From the NCBI GenBank assembly GCA_016699405.1, contig CP064972.1:2511501-2575500 (forward strand): DNA of 64,000 nt, written 5' to 3'. This document shows positions 35,473 to 43,848 of this stretch, piece after piece. A program made the position numbers and the translations under genes. This stretch comes from Holophagales bacterium. Lineage in GTDB: Bacteria; Acidobacteriota; Thermoanaerobaculia; Multivoradales; JAGPDF01. The notes beneath the pieces are model-generated. The model worked only from the letters and a program-made list of their open reading frames with translations, ran no database searches and had not been told where the DNA came from. The number at the start of each line of letters is the position of its first letter. Position 1 is the stretch's first letter.

Positions 35473-36381
35473 TCAGGGGAACGGCCGGCTGTGGGGGAAA
35501 CCGGGCGGCAGGACCTCCGAGGAGCGCCGGTCGAGCTCGGCGAGGACCTCGGCGAAGCCGTGGACGCTCCGCCAGCCGAGCTCGCTCGCGGCACGGGCGG
35601 GGGAGTAGACGCGGTCGATCGTCGCCGGCATGGTCCAGCCGCGCCGGGCGAACGCATCGACGAGCTCCGGGGCGCGTCGCGCGAGCGTCCTCGCGGCGTC
35701 GCTCCCGAGCTCGGCGACGTCTTCCGGCAGGAAAGGCGTCGCTCCGGAGATGACGAAGGTCCGGTAGCGCTCGCGGGCGGCGGCGGGGCGCTCGTCGAGG
35801 GCCGCGGCATGGGCGTCGGCGACGTCGCGTGCATCGACGCCCCGAGACAGGCGGTGGAGCGCCATCGCGGGCGCCGGTTCGGGGAAGCAGCGTGACATGC
35901 GAAGGACGGTCACGGCGAGGTCGTCGCGCTCGGCGATGGCGGCGAGCCGGCGCTCAGCCGCGAGTTTGGTTCGATGGTAGACGGTCCGCGGCTGCGGCGT
36001 CGTCGTCTCGTCGATCCAACGGGCGGGTGCGCCGGCCGCTCCGGCGACGCCGTAGAGCGCGGTGGTGCTGGTGAAGACGAAGGTGCGCACGCCGGCCTCG
36101 ACGGCGAGCCGAGCCAGCGTTTCGGTTCCCTGGACGTTGACCCGCTCGAAGGCGTCGTCGCTCTCCAGGCCGACGTGTGGAGCGTGAAGCGCCGCGACGT
36201 GAACGACCGCGTCGGCGCCGTCGAGCGCGCGGCGCAGTCGAGCGGTGTCGTCGAGCGCGGCGACGATCGCGGTGGTCGACGAGGGCGTGCGATCGAGGCC
36301 GACCACCGCGTGCTCGGCTGCCAGCCGGACGACGATGGCGCGGCCGATCCGTCCGGAGGAGCCGGTGACGAGGACTCTCAC
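35473..36381 (-). CDS. NAD-dependent epimerase/dehydratase family protein
   Basis: A 302-residue extended SDR. The nucleotide-binding GxxGxxG is at TGSSGRIG (6-13). VVHVAALHAP, FVFTSTTALYG and the catalytic YHRTK (Tyr135, Lys139) follow in the expected order. Substrate specificity is not determined; UDP-sugar epimerase-like and generic members share this pattern. The start is GTG 36381 because the Rossmann beta-strand (RVLVTG) begins at once; no strong ribosome site is visible. Confidence 0.87.
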   Translation of the reverse strand: MRVLVTGSSGRIGRAIVVRLAAEHAVVGLDRTPSSTTAIVAALDDTARLRRALDGADAVVHVAALHAPHVGLESDDAFERVNVQGTETLARLAVEAGVRTFVFTSTTALYGVAGAAGAPARWIDETTTPQPRTVYHRTKLAAERRLAAIAERDDLAVTVLRMSRCFPEPAPAMALHRLSRGVDARDVADAHAAALDERPAAARERYRTFVISGATPFLPEDVAELGSDAARTLARRAPELVDAFARRGWTMPATIDRVYSPARAASELGWRSVHGFAEVLAELDRRSSEVLPPGFPHSRPFP

Positions 36382-36431
36382 GGAGATCGCTTCACCGGGA
36401 AGGGCTCGGACGAGATCGGCTCGCCCGGGCG

Positions 36432-36803
36432 TCAGCTCATCGAATGGAGACCGATCAGGTTGCCTTCGGTGTCGACGACGAGCGAGATGAACCCGTACTC
36501 GCCGATCGACATCTTGGCGCGCTGCACCTTGCCGCCGGCCGCCGCGGCGCGCGCCTCTTCGACCGCGCAGTCGGCGCAGCTGAAGTAGACGAGCGTGCCG
36601 GCGAACCCCGACGTGCATCCCGCCATCCGGACCAGGGCGCCGCCGGCGCCCCAGCGGTCGAGCTCCGCCGGGAAGGCCCACATCTCGAGATCGCCGCTGG
36701 CGAGCGGCTTGAGCTCGACTTCGAAGACCGTCTGGTAGAACGCTTTGGCGCGCGGCATTTCCTGGACGTAGATCTCGAACCAACCGACCGGGTTGCTCTT
36801 CAT
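36432..36803 (-). CDS. VOC family protein
   Basis: A 123-residue protein of the glyoxalase/bleomycin-resistance superfamily: PVGWFEIYVQEMPRAKAFYQTVF is the diagnostic opening. TLVYFSCADCAVEEARAAAAGGKV begins the second half, and FISLVVDTEGNLIGLHS closes it. Members of this subgroup are usually of unknown substrate. ATG 36803 is preceded by an AGGAGG site. Confidence 0.87.
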   Translation of the reverse strand: MKSNPVGWFEIYVQEMPRAKAFYQTVFEVELKPLASGDLEMWAFPAELDRWGAGGALVRMAGCTSGFAGTLVYFSCADCAVEEARAAAAGGKVQRAKMSIGEYGFISLVVDTEGNLIGLHSMS

Positions 36804-36948
36804 GGGCTGTCCTCCTGGTGCGCCAACACTAAGCTGGAACCGGGGCGAGCGTCACGCCGCACCGGCTCGCGGCCGGAGGTGGGCTCGCGCCGTGGCGAGG
36901 TGCAGGGTGCGGAACGAGGCCGCGCCGGGGCTCCTCGCCGGGTCCTCG

Positions 36949-37203
36949 TCAGTTGACGTCCGCCTCGTCGCCCGGTGGGGTCGATCGCACGAGCCACGAG
37001 GCCGCCAGGCGCGCGATGCAGACGCCGGAGACGAGGGAGAAGAACGCGGCGAGCGTGAGCTCGCAGATGACATCGAAGACCGGAAGGTGGATCCGTCCTA
37101 TGACCTGGTGCCACAGGGTGGCCAGGTGGCGGACCGCCGGGATGGCGCAGAGGCTGAGGACGCCGTGGACCAGGACGAAGCGCGTGCGCTGCGTGAAGAA
37201 CAT
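36949..37203 (-). CDS. Small membrane protein
   Basis: An 84-residue protein with two hydrophobic segments (FVLVHGVLSLCAIPAV and ICELTLAAFFSLVSGVCIARLAASWLV) and an acidic tail. It starts one base after the stop of the secreted protein at 37205, so the two are an operon. The function is unknown. Confidence 0.6.
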   Translation of the reverse strand: MFFTQRTRFVLVHGVLSLCAIPAVRHLATLWHQVIGRIHLPVFDVICELTLAAFFSLVSGVCIARLAASWLVRSTPPGDEADVN

Positions 37204-37204
37204 G

Positions 37205-37612
37205 TCACTCCGCCGGCGGGGCCGGCGTCACCACGAGCTCGTCGTCGCCGAGGACGCCGAGGCGATCCGAGCGCTTGAGCTCGAGTGCGAAACGACGCCC
37301 GCCGAGCGAGAAGGTCACGGGCCCGATGTCGCCGGTCCCCGCGCTCCACGAGACGGTGACGACCTGGTCCTCCCGGACCATGCGGAAATCGTAGAAGACG
37401 AATCCCCGCGGGTACGTCTCGGAGGCGACCCGCCGGGTGCCGAGGAAGGTGAGGGAGAAATCGGCGAAACGGATCGGCGAGCCGGCGCGGAAGGCGACCT
37501 TCGCTCCGTACGGCGCCGGCTTCGGTCCGGCGGCAAGGCAGACTGCGGCGAGCAAGGGCCCGGCGAGTGCGAGCGCTCCGGCGACCGTCACGACGAGAGA
37601 GGTTCTGGACAT
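37205..37612 (-). CDS. Hypothetical secreted protein
   Basis: A 135-residue protein with a signal peptide (LVVTVAGALALAGPLLAAVCLAAG). The mature domain is short and strand-rich: IRFADFSLTFLGTRRV, GFVFYDFRMVREDQVVTVSW and RFALELKRSD. No family is recognised. It is likely cotranscribed with the small membrane protein downstream (one-base gap). Confidence 0.65.
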   Translation of the reverse strand: MSRTSLVVTVAGALALAGPLLAAVCLAAGPKPAPYGAKVAFRAGSPIRFADFSLTFLGTRRVASETYPRGFVFYDFRMVREDQVVTVSWSAGTGDIGPVTFSLGGRRFALELKRSDRLGVLGDDELVVTPAPPAE

Positions 37613-37662
37613 GCGGTGCAGGGAGAAGTCTGCCACAGGGTCGGCGCGACGAGGGAGGGAAA

Positions 37663-38097
37663 TCACCGAGTTGTAGAATCTTGTTTGCGCTCCGGCGTCG
37701 CCCGGTCCGCGAAGCTGTGCCGCCAGAGCGCGACAGCGACCAGGAGCGCGAGCGGCAGCGTCGCGATCAGGAGGAGCGAGACGAGTTGCTCCCGCGTCGA
37801 TTCCCACGGGGTGAGATTGGGAGAGACCAGGCGGGCCACGACAACCGCGCGGGCGACGAAGACAAGGGCAATCACCCGGAACAGTAGGCGCAGCGCGATC
37901 TGCCGGACGGGCCGGCGGAGGACGAAGCCGGCGAGACCGTAGATCGCCACCGCATCGACGGCGACCTGCGCCAGCTGCGCCGGACGGACCGCGGCCGTCA
38001 GCGTCAGATACGGGTAGAGCCCGCCGACGAAGGTGAGGATGCAGTAGGCCAGGAGCACGGCCCAGGCCTTGCGGATCCGTTGAGGTGTACGGGTCAT
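37663..38097 (-). CDS. Hypothetical four-helix membrane protein
   Basis: A 144-residue protein: segments AWAVLLAYCILTFVGGLYPYL, LAQVAVDAVAIYGLAGFVL, LLFRVIALVFVARAVVVARL and LVSLLLIATLPLALLVAVAL are predicted to span the membrane. A basic, hydrophilic C-terminal tail follows. No family is recognised. It is 50 bases upstream of the secreted gene at 37612 and probably in the same transcription unit. Confidence 0.65.
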   Translation of the reverse strand: MTRTPQRIRKAWAVLLAYCILTFVGGLYPYLTLTAAVRPAQLAQVAVDAVAIYGLAGFVLRRPVRQIALRLLFRVIALVFVARAVVVARLVSPNLTPWESTREQLVSLLLIATLPLALLVAVALWRHSFADRATPERKQDSTTR

Positions 38098-38294
38098 CGA
38101 TCTTCCGAAAAGCGTAGGCAGCGGAGCGGTCGGCCCCGACCCTTCCGGCTCGCCGGGGCGATCGGGCTCCAGCTGGACCGAGAGAGGCTGGTGCTCGTCG
38201 AGACGCTCATGTACCAGGCTACGCGTTCACCGACTCGGGGAGGACACGGAACGAAACGCCCCCAGGGAGAGGATCCCTCCGCGAGATCGGGGGG

Positions 38295-39161
38295 CTACTC
38301 GTGCATCGCCCTCGCGAGGGCGGCATCGAGACGCTTGGCGATCTGCGGCGAGCCGCCGACGGCATCAAACTGGACGCGACCGTCCCGGCCGAGGAGCACG
38401 TGGCGAGGATAGGTGAGGCCGAAGACGGCAGCGCTCGACTCTGTGCCCAGGGTCTGGTGGAAGCGGAACTCGTGCGAAGCGAAGAACCGGGTGACCCGCT
38501 CCGGGCTGTCTTGGGCGATCGCCACGAAACGGACGCCGCGCGGCGACCACTTCGCGACCAGCTCGTTGAGGCTGGGCATCTCCGCGACGCAGGGGCCGCA
38601 CGAGGTCGTCCAGGAGTTGATGACGACGAGAGCGGACGACGATGCGAAGGGCGTCTCGACGGTGCTCCCGAGCTCGCGCAACGCAAAGGGGGGCAGCGGC
38701 TTTCCGCGGAGGACCGACCCGGCCTCCGCAGTCGACAGCATCGTCTGCGACCATCGGTAGCGCAGCTCGCGTGTCGATGGCAGGAGCCTGAGATCGAGGC
38801 CGGTCAGAACACCGGAATCGGCCTGCAATGGCAGAGAGACGCGGGTCGCGCGGGTGCCGGAGTCGCTGACCTGCAAGCTCACCGAACGCAGCTCGGTGCC
38901 GCCCTCCGGTAGCTCGAGGACGATCCAGAGCGCGTCGTCTCCCGCCTCGTCCTTGGCCCAGAGGACCGGAAGGCGTTTCGTCGAGTCGCGCAGCGGAATC
39001 GTCGTTGTCTGGGGGTTGCGAAGGCGGAGACGTCTGGCCGCGGGGTCGTCGGGGAGGCCGGGTCGGAACGTCACCGTGCCTTCGGCCCGCGCCGGTGAGC
39101 TCGCGGCGAACGCCACGCAGCCGATCGTCAACAGGGCGAAGAGAGCAGCGCGTCGTCGCAT
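38295..39161 (-). CDS. TlpA-family thiol-disulphide oxidoreductase with N-terminal extracytoplasmic extension
   Basis: A 288-residue exported protein. A signal peptide (AALFALLTIGCVAFAASSPARA) is followed by a beta-rich domain to about residue 145. The C-terminal thioredoxin domain begins LRGKPLPPFALRELGS and has the active site SWTTSCGPCVAEMPSLNELV (Cys188, Cys191), then GLTYPRHVLLGRDGRVQFD with the cis-proline. The layout matches TlpA/ResA-like proteins with an extra binding domain. The partner is unknown. ATG 39161 begins the signal peptide. Confidence 0.85.
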   Translation of the reverse strand: MRRRAALFALLTIGCVAFAASSPARAEGTVTFRPGLPDDPAARRLRLRNPQTTTIPLRDSTKRLPVLWAKDEAGDDALWIVLELPEGGTELRSVSLQVSDSGTRATRVSLPLQADSGVLTGLDLRLLPSTRELRYRWSQTMLSTAEAGSVLRGKPLPPFALRELGSTVETPFASSSALVVINSWTTSCGPCVAEMPSLNELVAKWSPRGVRFVAIAQDSPERVTRFFASHEFRFHQTLGTESSAAVFGLTYPRHVLLGRDGRVQFDAVGGSPQIAKRLDAALARAMHE

Positions 39162-39168
39162 CGTAGCC

Positions 39169-39441
39169 CTAGGCGTGCCCCTCGTCGCCTTCGACGAGTG
39201 GTGTCGTCTGGCGCAAGAGCTCGCGTGCCGTCGACTCGTCGCAGCGCCGGACGAGGATTCGCACCGGGCCGGCGAGCGGGTTGAACCCGGTTCCGAAGCG
39301 GCCGAGGTTGAACAGCTCCTGCACCGCGTCACCCTGGACGACGCACGGGACCTCCGCATCCTCGAGCATCGAACGGACCAGCATGACGAGGCCGGCATCG
39401 CCCGTCTCGAGCGCGGTCACGAGCTCGTCTTCGTCGCTCAT
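39169..39441 (-). CDS. DUF2007 (putative signal-transducing) protein
   Basis: A 90-residue protein: LVTALETGDAGLVMLVRSMLEDAEVPCVVQG is the hallmark of DUF2007, a small PII-like fold. It ends VRILVRRCDESTARELL. It lies seven bases upstream of the TlpA-like gene, suggesting an operon. ATG 39441 has AGGAG upstream. Confidence 0.82.
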   Translation of the reverse strand: MSDEDELVTALETGDAGLVMLVRSMLEDAEVPCVVQGDAVQELFNLGRFGTGFNPLAGPVRILVRRCDESTARELLRQTTPLVEGDEGHA

Positions 39442-39495
39442 CGCAAGCTCCTGTCGGTGGAGGTGACGGGCCGAGCGCCGCGTGGCCCGCGGCGA

Positions 39496-39894
39496 TCAGA
39501 GGTGAACGCGGACGCTCTGGATCGTCGTGTGCGCTTCGCCGCGGGTGAAGTCGACGCGGACGGAGGCCGTGCGGTCGGTGCCGTCGGCGGCGATCGCGAG
39601 GTCGACGTGGGCCGGCTCGCCGTCGAGCGTCAGACCCGAGCGCATCTCGGCGCTCTCGCCGCTGCGGAAGACCACCCGGGGCTCGGAGAGCACCTGGCCG
39701 GTGGCGAGATCGCGCAGGCTGGCGACGCAGGTGTAGGTGCTGTCGCCGCGGGTCGACGGAGAGATCGCCAGCTCGACGCCGATGGCCGGCGTTGCGGCGC
39801 TCGGCCGGGCAGCGGGAGCTGCCTTCAGCGAGGCGACCAGACCGACGAAGACCAGAGCGGCGGCAGCCAGCACGAGGCGACGGCGGTTCGTCAT
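39496..39894 (-). CDS. Hypothetical secreted protein
   Basis: A 132-residue protein with a signal peptide (LVLAAAALVFVGLVASLKAAPAA). The mature domain is strand-rich: VELAISPSTRGDSTYTCVASL, VVFRSGESAEMRSGL, ASVRVDFTRGEAHTTIQ. It looks like a single beta-sandwich. The cadence resembles a carbohydrate- or metal-binding fold, but no family is assigned. ATG 39894 has AAGGAG upstream. Confidence 0.65.
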   Translation of the reverse strand: MTNRRRLVLAAAALVFVGLVASLKAAPAARPSAATPAIGVELAISPSTRGDSTYTCVASLRDLATGQVLSEPRVVFRSGESAEMRSGLTLDGEPAHVDLAIAADGTDRTASVRVDFTRGEAHTTIQSVRVHL

Positions 39895-39986
39895 GGGGTC
39901 TCCTTTCCGAGGGTTGGTGCTCCGATGGTGGCGAGTGTAGGAGCCCGGGGGCAGAACGGCAAGGAGAGGCGACGCTCGGGGGGAGC

Positions 39987-41240
39987 TCACGTCGCTCGAG
40001 GGTCCGAGCCCGTGCGCGACCGCACCGCTGCCTCCAGGACCTCCTCGAACGCCACGAGGAACCCGGCGATGTCGGCGCGCTCGATGGTCAGGCTGGGGTC
40101 GAGGCGCAGGACGGCGAGGCCGGGGCGACGACCGACGAGGTAGCCGCGACGGAAGAGCTCGCGGTGCGCCTGGAGGGTGAGCGGGGTCCCGGGGCCGTCC
40201 TTCAGGACGACCGCGAGCATGAGCCCGCGCGCACGGATCGTCTCGATCCCTCCGGTGCGCTGTGCGATCCCTTCGAGACCCGAACGGAGCTGGGCGGCGA
40301 TCGCCCGCCCGCGTTCGATCAGCCCCTCGTCGCGGACGATGGCGACGACCTCGCGAGCGATGGCCGCGCCGAGCGGGTCGTTCTGGTGCGACTGCGAGTA
40401 CCGCAGCGGCTGGGCCCTCAGGCGTTCGGCGAGGTGCGGCGCGAACGCCGCGACGCTCACCGGATAGCCGTTGCCGAGACCCTTGCCGAGCGCCACGATG
40501 TCGGGCGAGAGGCCGTCGTGCTGGAAGCCGAACCACTCGCCGGTGCGGCCGATGCCGGTGGTCACCTCGTTGACCATCACCAGGCCGCCGTCGGCGCGGA
40601 TTCGCTCGACGATCCGCCGCACGAGCGGGCCGGGCGGAAAGCGCACCAGCCCCGAGGAGCTGCCGGGCTCGAAGACGAATCCGCCGATCGTGTCGAAGGG
40701 GATCGCGGCGAGGTGCTCGCAGAGCTCGCTGCCAGCGGCGGAGTGGGTGCACGCGGCGCAGGACTCCCAGTCGAAGCCGAGTCACTCGTCGTCGCGCTTC
40801 CGGTTCGCCGAGCCGTAGGCCCCGAGGTAGGAGTCGCTCATCGTCAGCAGCAACGGTCGCTCGGCGAGCGATTGCACGACACGGACGGCGTACTCGACCG
40901 CCTCGCTGCCCGAGCAGAGGAAGACGCACTGACCGCCGGAGAACCCCAACAGATCGAGGATCTCCCGCGCGCTCTCGGCGACGACAGCGTGCGAGTAGCC
41001 GAAGCCGGCGTGAGCGACCCGCGCGGCCTGCTCGGCCATCACGCGCAGCAGCCGCGGATGTCCGTGGCCGACCGAGGTACACCAGACGCCGGACTCGAGA
41101 TCGACGAACCGCCTTCCGGCGGCATCCCACAGCGAGCAGTTCTCCGCCCGGACGATCTCGGGCAGGAGCAGCTCGTGTCCGGGGTACCAGGCAACGGATG
41201 GATCGGGATCCGGTGCGCAACGCGCCTCACGCTCGTTCAT
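39987..41240 (-). pseudogene. Class III PLP-dependent aminotransferase interrupted by one in-frame TGA
   Basis: The frame encodes a complete fold-type I aminotransferase. The N-terminal half has RRFVDLESGVWCTSVGHGHPRL, FLCSGSEAVEYAVRV and SDSYLGAYGSANRKRDDE. A TGA (codon 153, 40784-40782) follows, and the same frame continues LGFDWESCAAC, GGFVFEPGSSSGLVRFPPG, NEVTTGIGRTGEWFGFQHDG and ALGKGLGNGYP, with the PLP Lys at about 253. Homology on both sides is uninterrupted, so only the TGA breaks the gene. The expected residue at this spot is probably Trp (TGG to TGA). Alternatives are sequencing error or recoding. It overlaps the hydrolase stop by four bases (ATGA). Confidence 0.8.
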
Positions 41241-42091
41241 TCGACGCTTTCCTTCAGGAAGAGATCGACCAGGTGCCGCGCGTTGGCGCGATCGAGCTGG
41301 AGCGCACCGTGACCTTGCGAGGGATCCTCGATCCGCTCGACGACGACGGCGCCTTGCGCGACGAGCCACTCGGCGGTCCGCCGCATCGCCGGGATGCCGT
41401 CGCGATCGGGGTGCGGGTCGCGTGCGCCGGCGGCCGTGACCCAGCGCGTGCCGCGCAGCGGATGGTCGCCGTAGCTGCCCGCGAGCAGGGCGCGCGTCGG
41501 CGGGTACTCCTCGGCGACGCCGCCGGAGCTCGCGACGACGAGCGCGAAGGAGCGCCGGCCGCCGCCGGCGTCGAGCGCCGCGACGGCGTAGATGTTGGCG
41601 GCGCCGCGGCTGAAGCCGTGGAGCATCGCCCGGCCCGGTTTTACGCCGAGGCGCTGGAGCACGCGACCGATCTCGCGATCGATCTGCACCGGCGTGAGGT
41701 AGGACGACGTCGAGTCGTCCGTGCCGATCCACCACTGCAGACAGACGATCCCGAGGTCGCGGCCCTCGAGCGACGGAGACCAGATCGCCAGGTCGTCGGT
41801 CGCGAAGCCGCGCGATCCGTGGAGCGAGACGATCCAGCGCGTCGGGGTCGCCCCCGCCGGGCGCCAGACGACGACGAAGCTCCGGCCGTCCGAGGTGGGC
41901 AGGATCTCCGGGTTCAGCCGGGCGGCATCGCTCCACCAGCGCCCGCCCTCGGCGCGGCGCAGGACCTCCGTGGCAGGTCCCTGGAGCGCGGGTTTGGCAG
42001 CGTCGGCGAAGGCGGCGGGTGCCAGGGCGAGCAGCGCCGCGGCGGCTGCGGGGAGACGGGAGGTCCTGCGAGCGGCGACGGACGGGCTCAT
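41237..42091 (-). CDS. Secreted alpha/beta hydrolase
   Basis: A 284-residue protein with a signal peptide (LPAAAAALLALAPAAFADA). The alpha/beta-hydrolase fold shows WIVSLHGSRGF (oxyanion region), LHGFSRGAANIYAVAAL as the nucleophile elbow (Ser in GFSRG), GARDPHPDRDG for the acid, and SQGHGALQL for the catalytic His. It resembles esterase/phospholipase-type enzymes. It is translationally coupled to the interrupted aminotransferase downstream. ATG 42091 starts the signal peptide. Confidence 0.82.
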   Translation of the reverse strand: MSPSVAARRTSRLPAAAAALLALAPAAFADAAKPALQGPATEVLRRAEGGRWWSDAARLNPEILPTSDGRSFVVVWRPAGATPTRWIVSLHGSRGFATDDLAIWSPSLEGRDLGIVCLQWWIGTDDSTSSYLTPVQIDREIGRVLQRLGVKPGRAMLHGFSRGAANIYAVAALDAGGGRRSFALVVASSGGVAEEYPPTRALLAGSYGDHPLRGTRWVTAAGARDPHPDRDGIPAMRRTAEWLVAQGAVVVERIEDPSQGHGALQLDRANARHLVDLFLKESVE

Positions 42092-42149
42092 CGGTCTGAG
42101 GGAGTCGAGGGGTTGTGCCGTTGCGAGGTTCGGGTGGGTCTGGCTCTGG

Positions 42150-42168
42150 GGGAAAGTCGCTGGCACTT
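42150..42168. repeat. Dispersed palindromic repeat, degenerate single core
   Basis: GGAAAGTCGCTGGCACTTTG between the hydrolase and methyltransferase genes. It matches the family consensus AAAGTSCCTGGCACC at most positions but is diverged at both ends. Confidence 0.55.
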
Positions 42169-42182
42169 TGACGGGTTCGGGG

Positions 42183-42950
42183 TCAGCGCTCGCGCCGCAA
42201 GCGGAAGAGAGCGGTGATGGGAGGCGTGGCATAGGCGGCCTCGAGCGCCTCCCCGACGAACGCGAAGTCCTCCGAGGTCACGCGGCTCGCGCGGAACGAG
42301 TGGAAGTCGAGCGGCTTCGCGCAGCGATGACTGAGGTATTCGAACTGCCATCCTTCGCGCCGAAAGAGCTCGCCCCAGCCGCGGACCGACAGATTCGACA
42401 GGTGGTGAGGATTGCAGGCGTGTTCGCGCAGGTCGGCGTCGGAGAGCACCGGCGGCATGGCGACGAGGAGTTGTCCGGCGGCACCGAGGGCTCCGGCGAC
42501 GCCACGCAGGAACGCCTCGGGCTCCGCCAGGTGCTCGAGAGTGTTCGACGACACCACGAGCTCGAAGGCGCCAGGCGAGAGGTCGAGCCGTTCGCAGTCT
42601 TCGACACGAAAGGAAAGCGCGGCGTGGGAGTATCGGCGCGAGGCGAATCGGACCCGCCGCGGTTCACGATCGACCCCGAGGACGGACCTTGCCCCAGAGC
42701 AGGCGAGCAGATGGGAGCCGTAGCCCGTCCCACAAGCCGCGTCGAGAATGCGGCAAGCCGGCGCCCAGCGAGCGGCGTAGCGGTAGATCGACTCGTGGGC
42801 GACAAAAAGGTCGTTGCGTAGCCCGGGCCAGACGGCCTCGCCACCGAGCGGAAGCCCGGCAACGACCTTGCGGGCCGCGTTCCAGAGCCGTCTCGGCGAC
42901 AGGTTGATCTCCACCAGGGCCCTCGCGAGTCTGCGCGTCCAGTCTGACAC
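42183..42950 (-). CDS. Class I SAM-dependent methyltransferase
   Basis: About 255 residues. SAM motif I is ILDAACGTGYGSHLLA at about 70-85, with the acidic VLGVDREP, the post-motif VEDCERLDLSPGAFELVVSSNTLEHL, and LLVAMPPVL. This is the methyltransferase-11/25 pattern, with a terminal extension FRLRRER. The start is uncertain: GTG 42950 is used, but other GTGs up to about 42982 are in frame and lie next to the repeat cluster at 43005. Substrate unknown. Confidence 0.8.
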   Translation of the reverse strand: MSDWTRRLARALVEINLSPRRLWNAARKVVAGLPLGGEAVWPGLRNDLFVAHESIYRYAARWAPACRILDAACGTGYGSHLLACSGARSVLGVDREPRRVRFASRRYSHAALSFRVEDCERLDLSPGAFELVVSSNTLEHLAEPEAFLRGVAGALGAAGQLLVAMPPVLSDADLREHACNPHHLSNLSVRGWGELFRREGWQFEYLSHRCAKPLDFHSFRASRVTSEDFAFVGEALEAAYATPPITALFRLRRER

Positions 42951-43004
42951 GCCTGGCGGCGAGGACCTCGCGGGAGCCCCGGGTGCGTGCACGGGAGTTA
43001 CCCT

Positions 43005-43194
43005 GGCACCACGCGGAGTACCCCTGGCGGGCACCTTGCCGGAAAAGTCCCTGGCACCTGGCCGGAAGCGCTCAGCCCGCGAAGTTGGCTCGTGGCGCCC
43101 CGTCTCGAGCCGGGACTTCAGGCTGCTGAGGATCCGCGGCCAGCCGATGCCACAGGCGGGGTCGACCCTGCTTTCTCCGGGAAAGGTGCCAGCC
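43005..43194. repeat. Dispersed palindromic repeats, copy cluster C
   Basis: Cores at 43014-43020 (CCCTGGCACC), 43052-43058 (GAAAAGTCCCTGGCACC) and 43185-43192 (AAAGGTGCCAG, opposite orientation). They sit between the methyltransferase and the small genes at 43273. The orientation change between the second and third is typical of the family. Confidence 0.75.
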
Positions 43195-43272
43195 ACCTGT
43201 GCTGGGGGCGAGGGGACGAGCGCGACCGGCACTGGGCGGGGCGTCCGCCGCCTCGGATAGACTCCCTCTGGC

Positions 43273-43578
43273 ATGCGACGAGCGCTTCCCGTGCTGCTGC
43301 TGGCCCTCCTCCTGCTCGCCGCCGCGGGCGCGGCGTGGGGCGGGATGGTGCTCCTCGGGCTCGCCGTGCCGGCGGCTCTCGTCGCCATCGTCGCGCCATG
43401 GGTCGGTGCGGCGGCTTTCGCTTCCCTCGCACAGGTTTCGCGGCCGCGACTCGGTTCTGCCGCGCTCCTGCTCCGGGGTCCTCCCGCGGTTCGTCTCGCG
43501 TTCTCGACGTGTCCGACGAACCCCACGGAGGATCCATGGTGCGAAAGAGGAAGCTGGCGACGCTGCTCGCCTACCTGA
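43273..43578 (+). CDS. Uncertain small hydrophobic protein
   Basis: A 101-residue frame whose first half is a signal-like segment followed by a second hydrophobic stretch (MVLLGLAVPAALVAIVAPWVGAAAF). The last 40 residues look non-coding and overlap the better-supported gene at 43536 by 43 bases. It could be a real membrane protein with a wrong 3' end or a chance frame. No ribosome site stands out. Confidence 0.3.
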   Translation: MRRALPVLLLALLLLAAAGAAWGGMVLLGLAVPAALVAIVAPWVGAAAFASLAQVSRPRLGSAALLLRGPPAVRLAFSTCPTNPTEDPWCERGSWRRCSPT

Positions 43579-43754
43579 CGCTCGAATTCGGTGCGCTCAC
43601 CGGCGTGCCGGTTCGCCTCGACCAGATCGAAGAGATGACGCGGCTGCTCAGTCGCCCGTCGCAGGTGCTCGTTCTGCAGCGCGACGCCGGTGGAGAACCG
43701 CCGCCGGAAGGCGCGGCGGAGGCGGAACGCCGGAGCTGGCTCCCGCCGTCTTGA
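43536..43754 (+). CDS. Small hypothetical cytoplasmic protein
   Basis: A 72-residue protein: MVRKRKLATLLAYLTLEFGAL, then TGVPVRLDQIEEMTRLLSR, and a Pro/Glu-rich tail. ATG 43536 has a strong GGAGG site five bases upstream, and the residue usage looks like a folded helical protein. I believe small proteins of this kind recur in related genomes but cannot name a family. It lies alone between repeat clusters. Confidence 0.65.
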   Translation: MVRKRKLATLLAYLTLEFGALTGVPVRLDQIEEMTRLLSRPSQVLVLQRDAGGEPPPEGAAEAERRSWLPPS

Positions 43755-43764
43755 CGGTTCAAGG

Positions 43765-43822
43765 AAGAACCCTGGCACCGGTCAGGCGGCGCAAGAGCCT
43801 CTGGAAAGTGCCTGGCACCGCG
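43765..43822. repeat. Dispersed palindromic repeats, copy cluster D
   Basis: Two cores in the same orientation: CCCTGGCACC at 43773-43779 and the full form GAAAGTGCCTGGCACC ending at 43819. They occupy the interval between the small gene and the end of the MFS gene (43849). Confidence 0.75.
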
Positions 43823-43848
43823 AGGGAGCGGTGCGCGGACTGGGCGTC

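Noticed and set aside
42017..42030. GGTGCCAGG inside the alpha/beta hydrolase gene
   Set aside because: It matches only the repeat core, not the AAAGT flank, and encodes normal signal-peptide residues; counted as chance.
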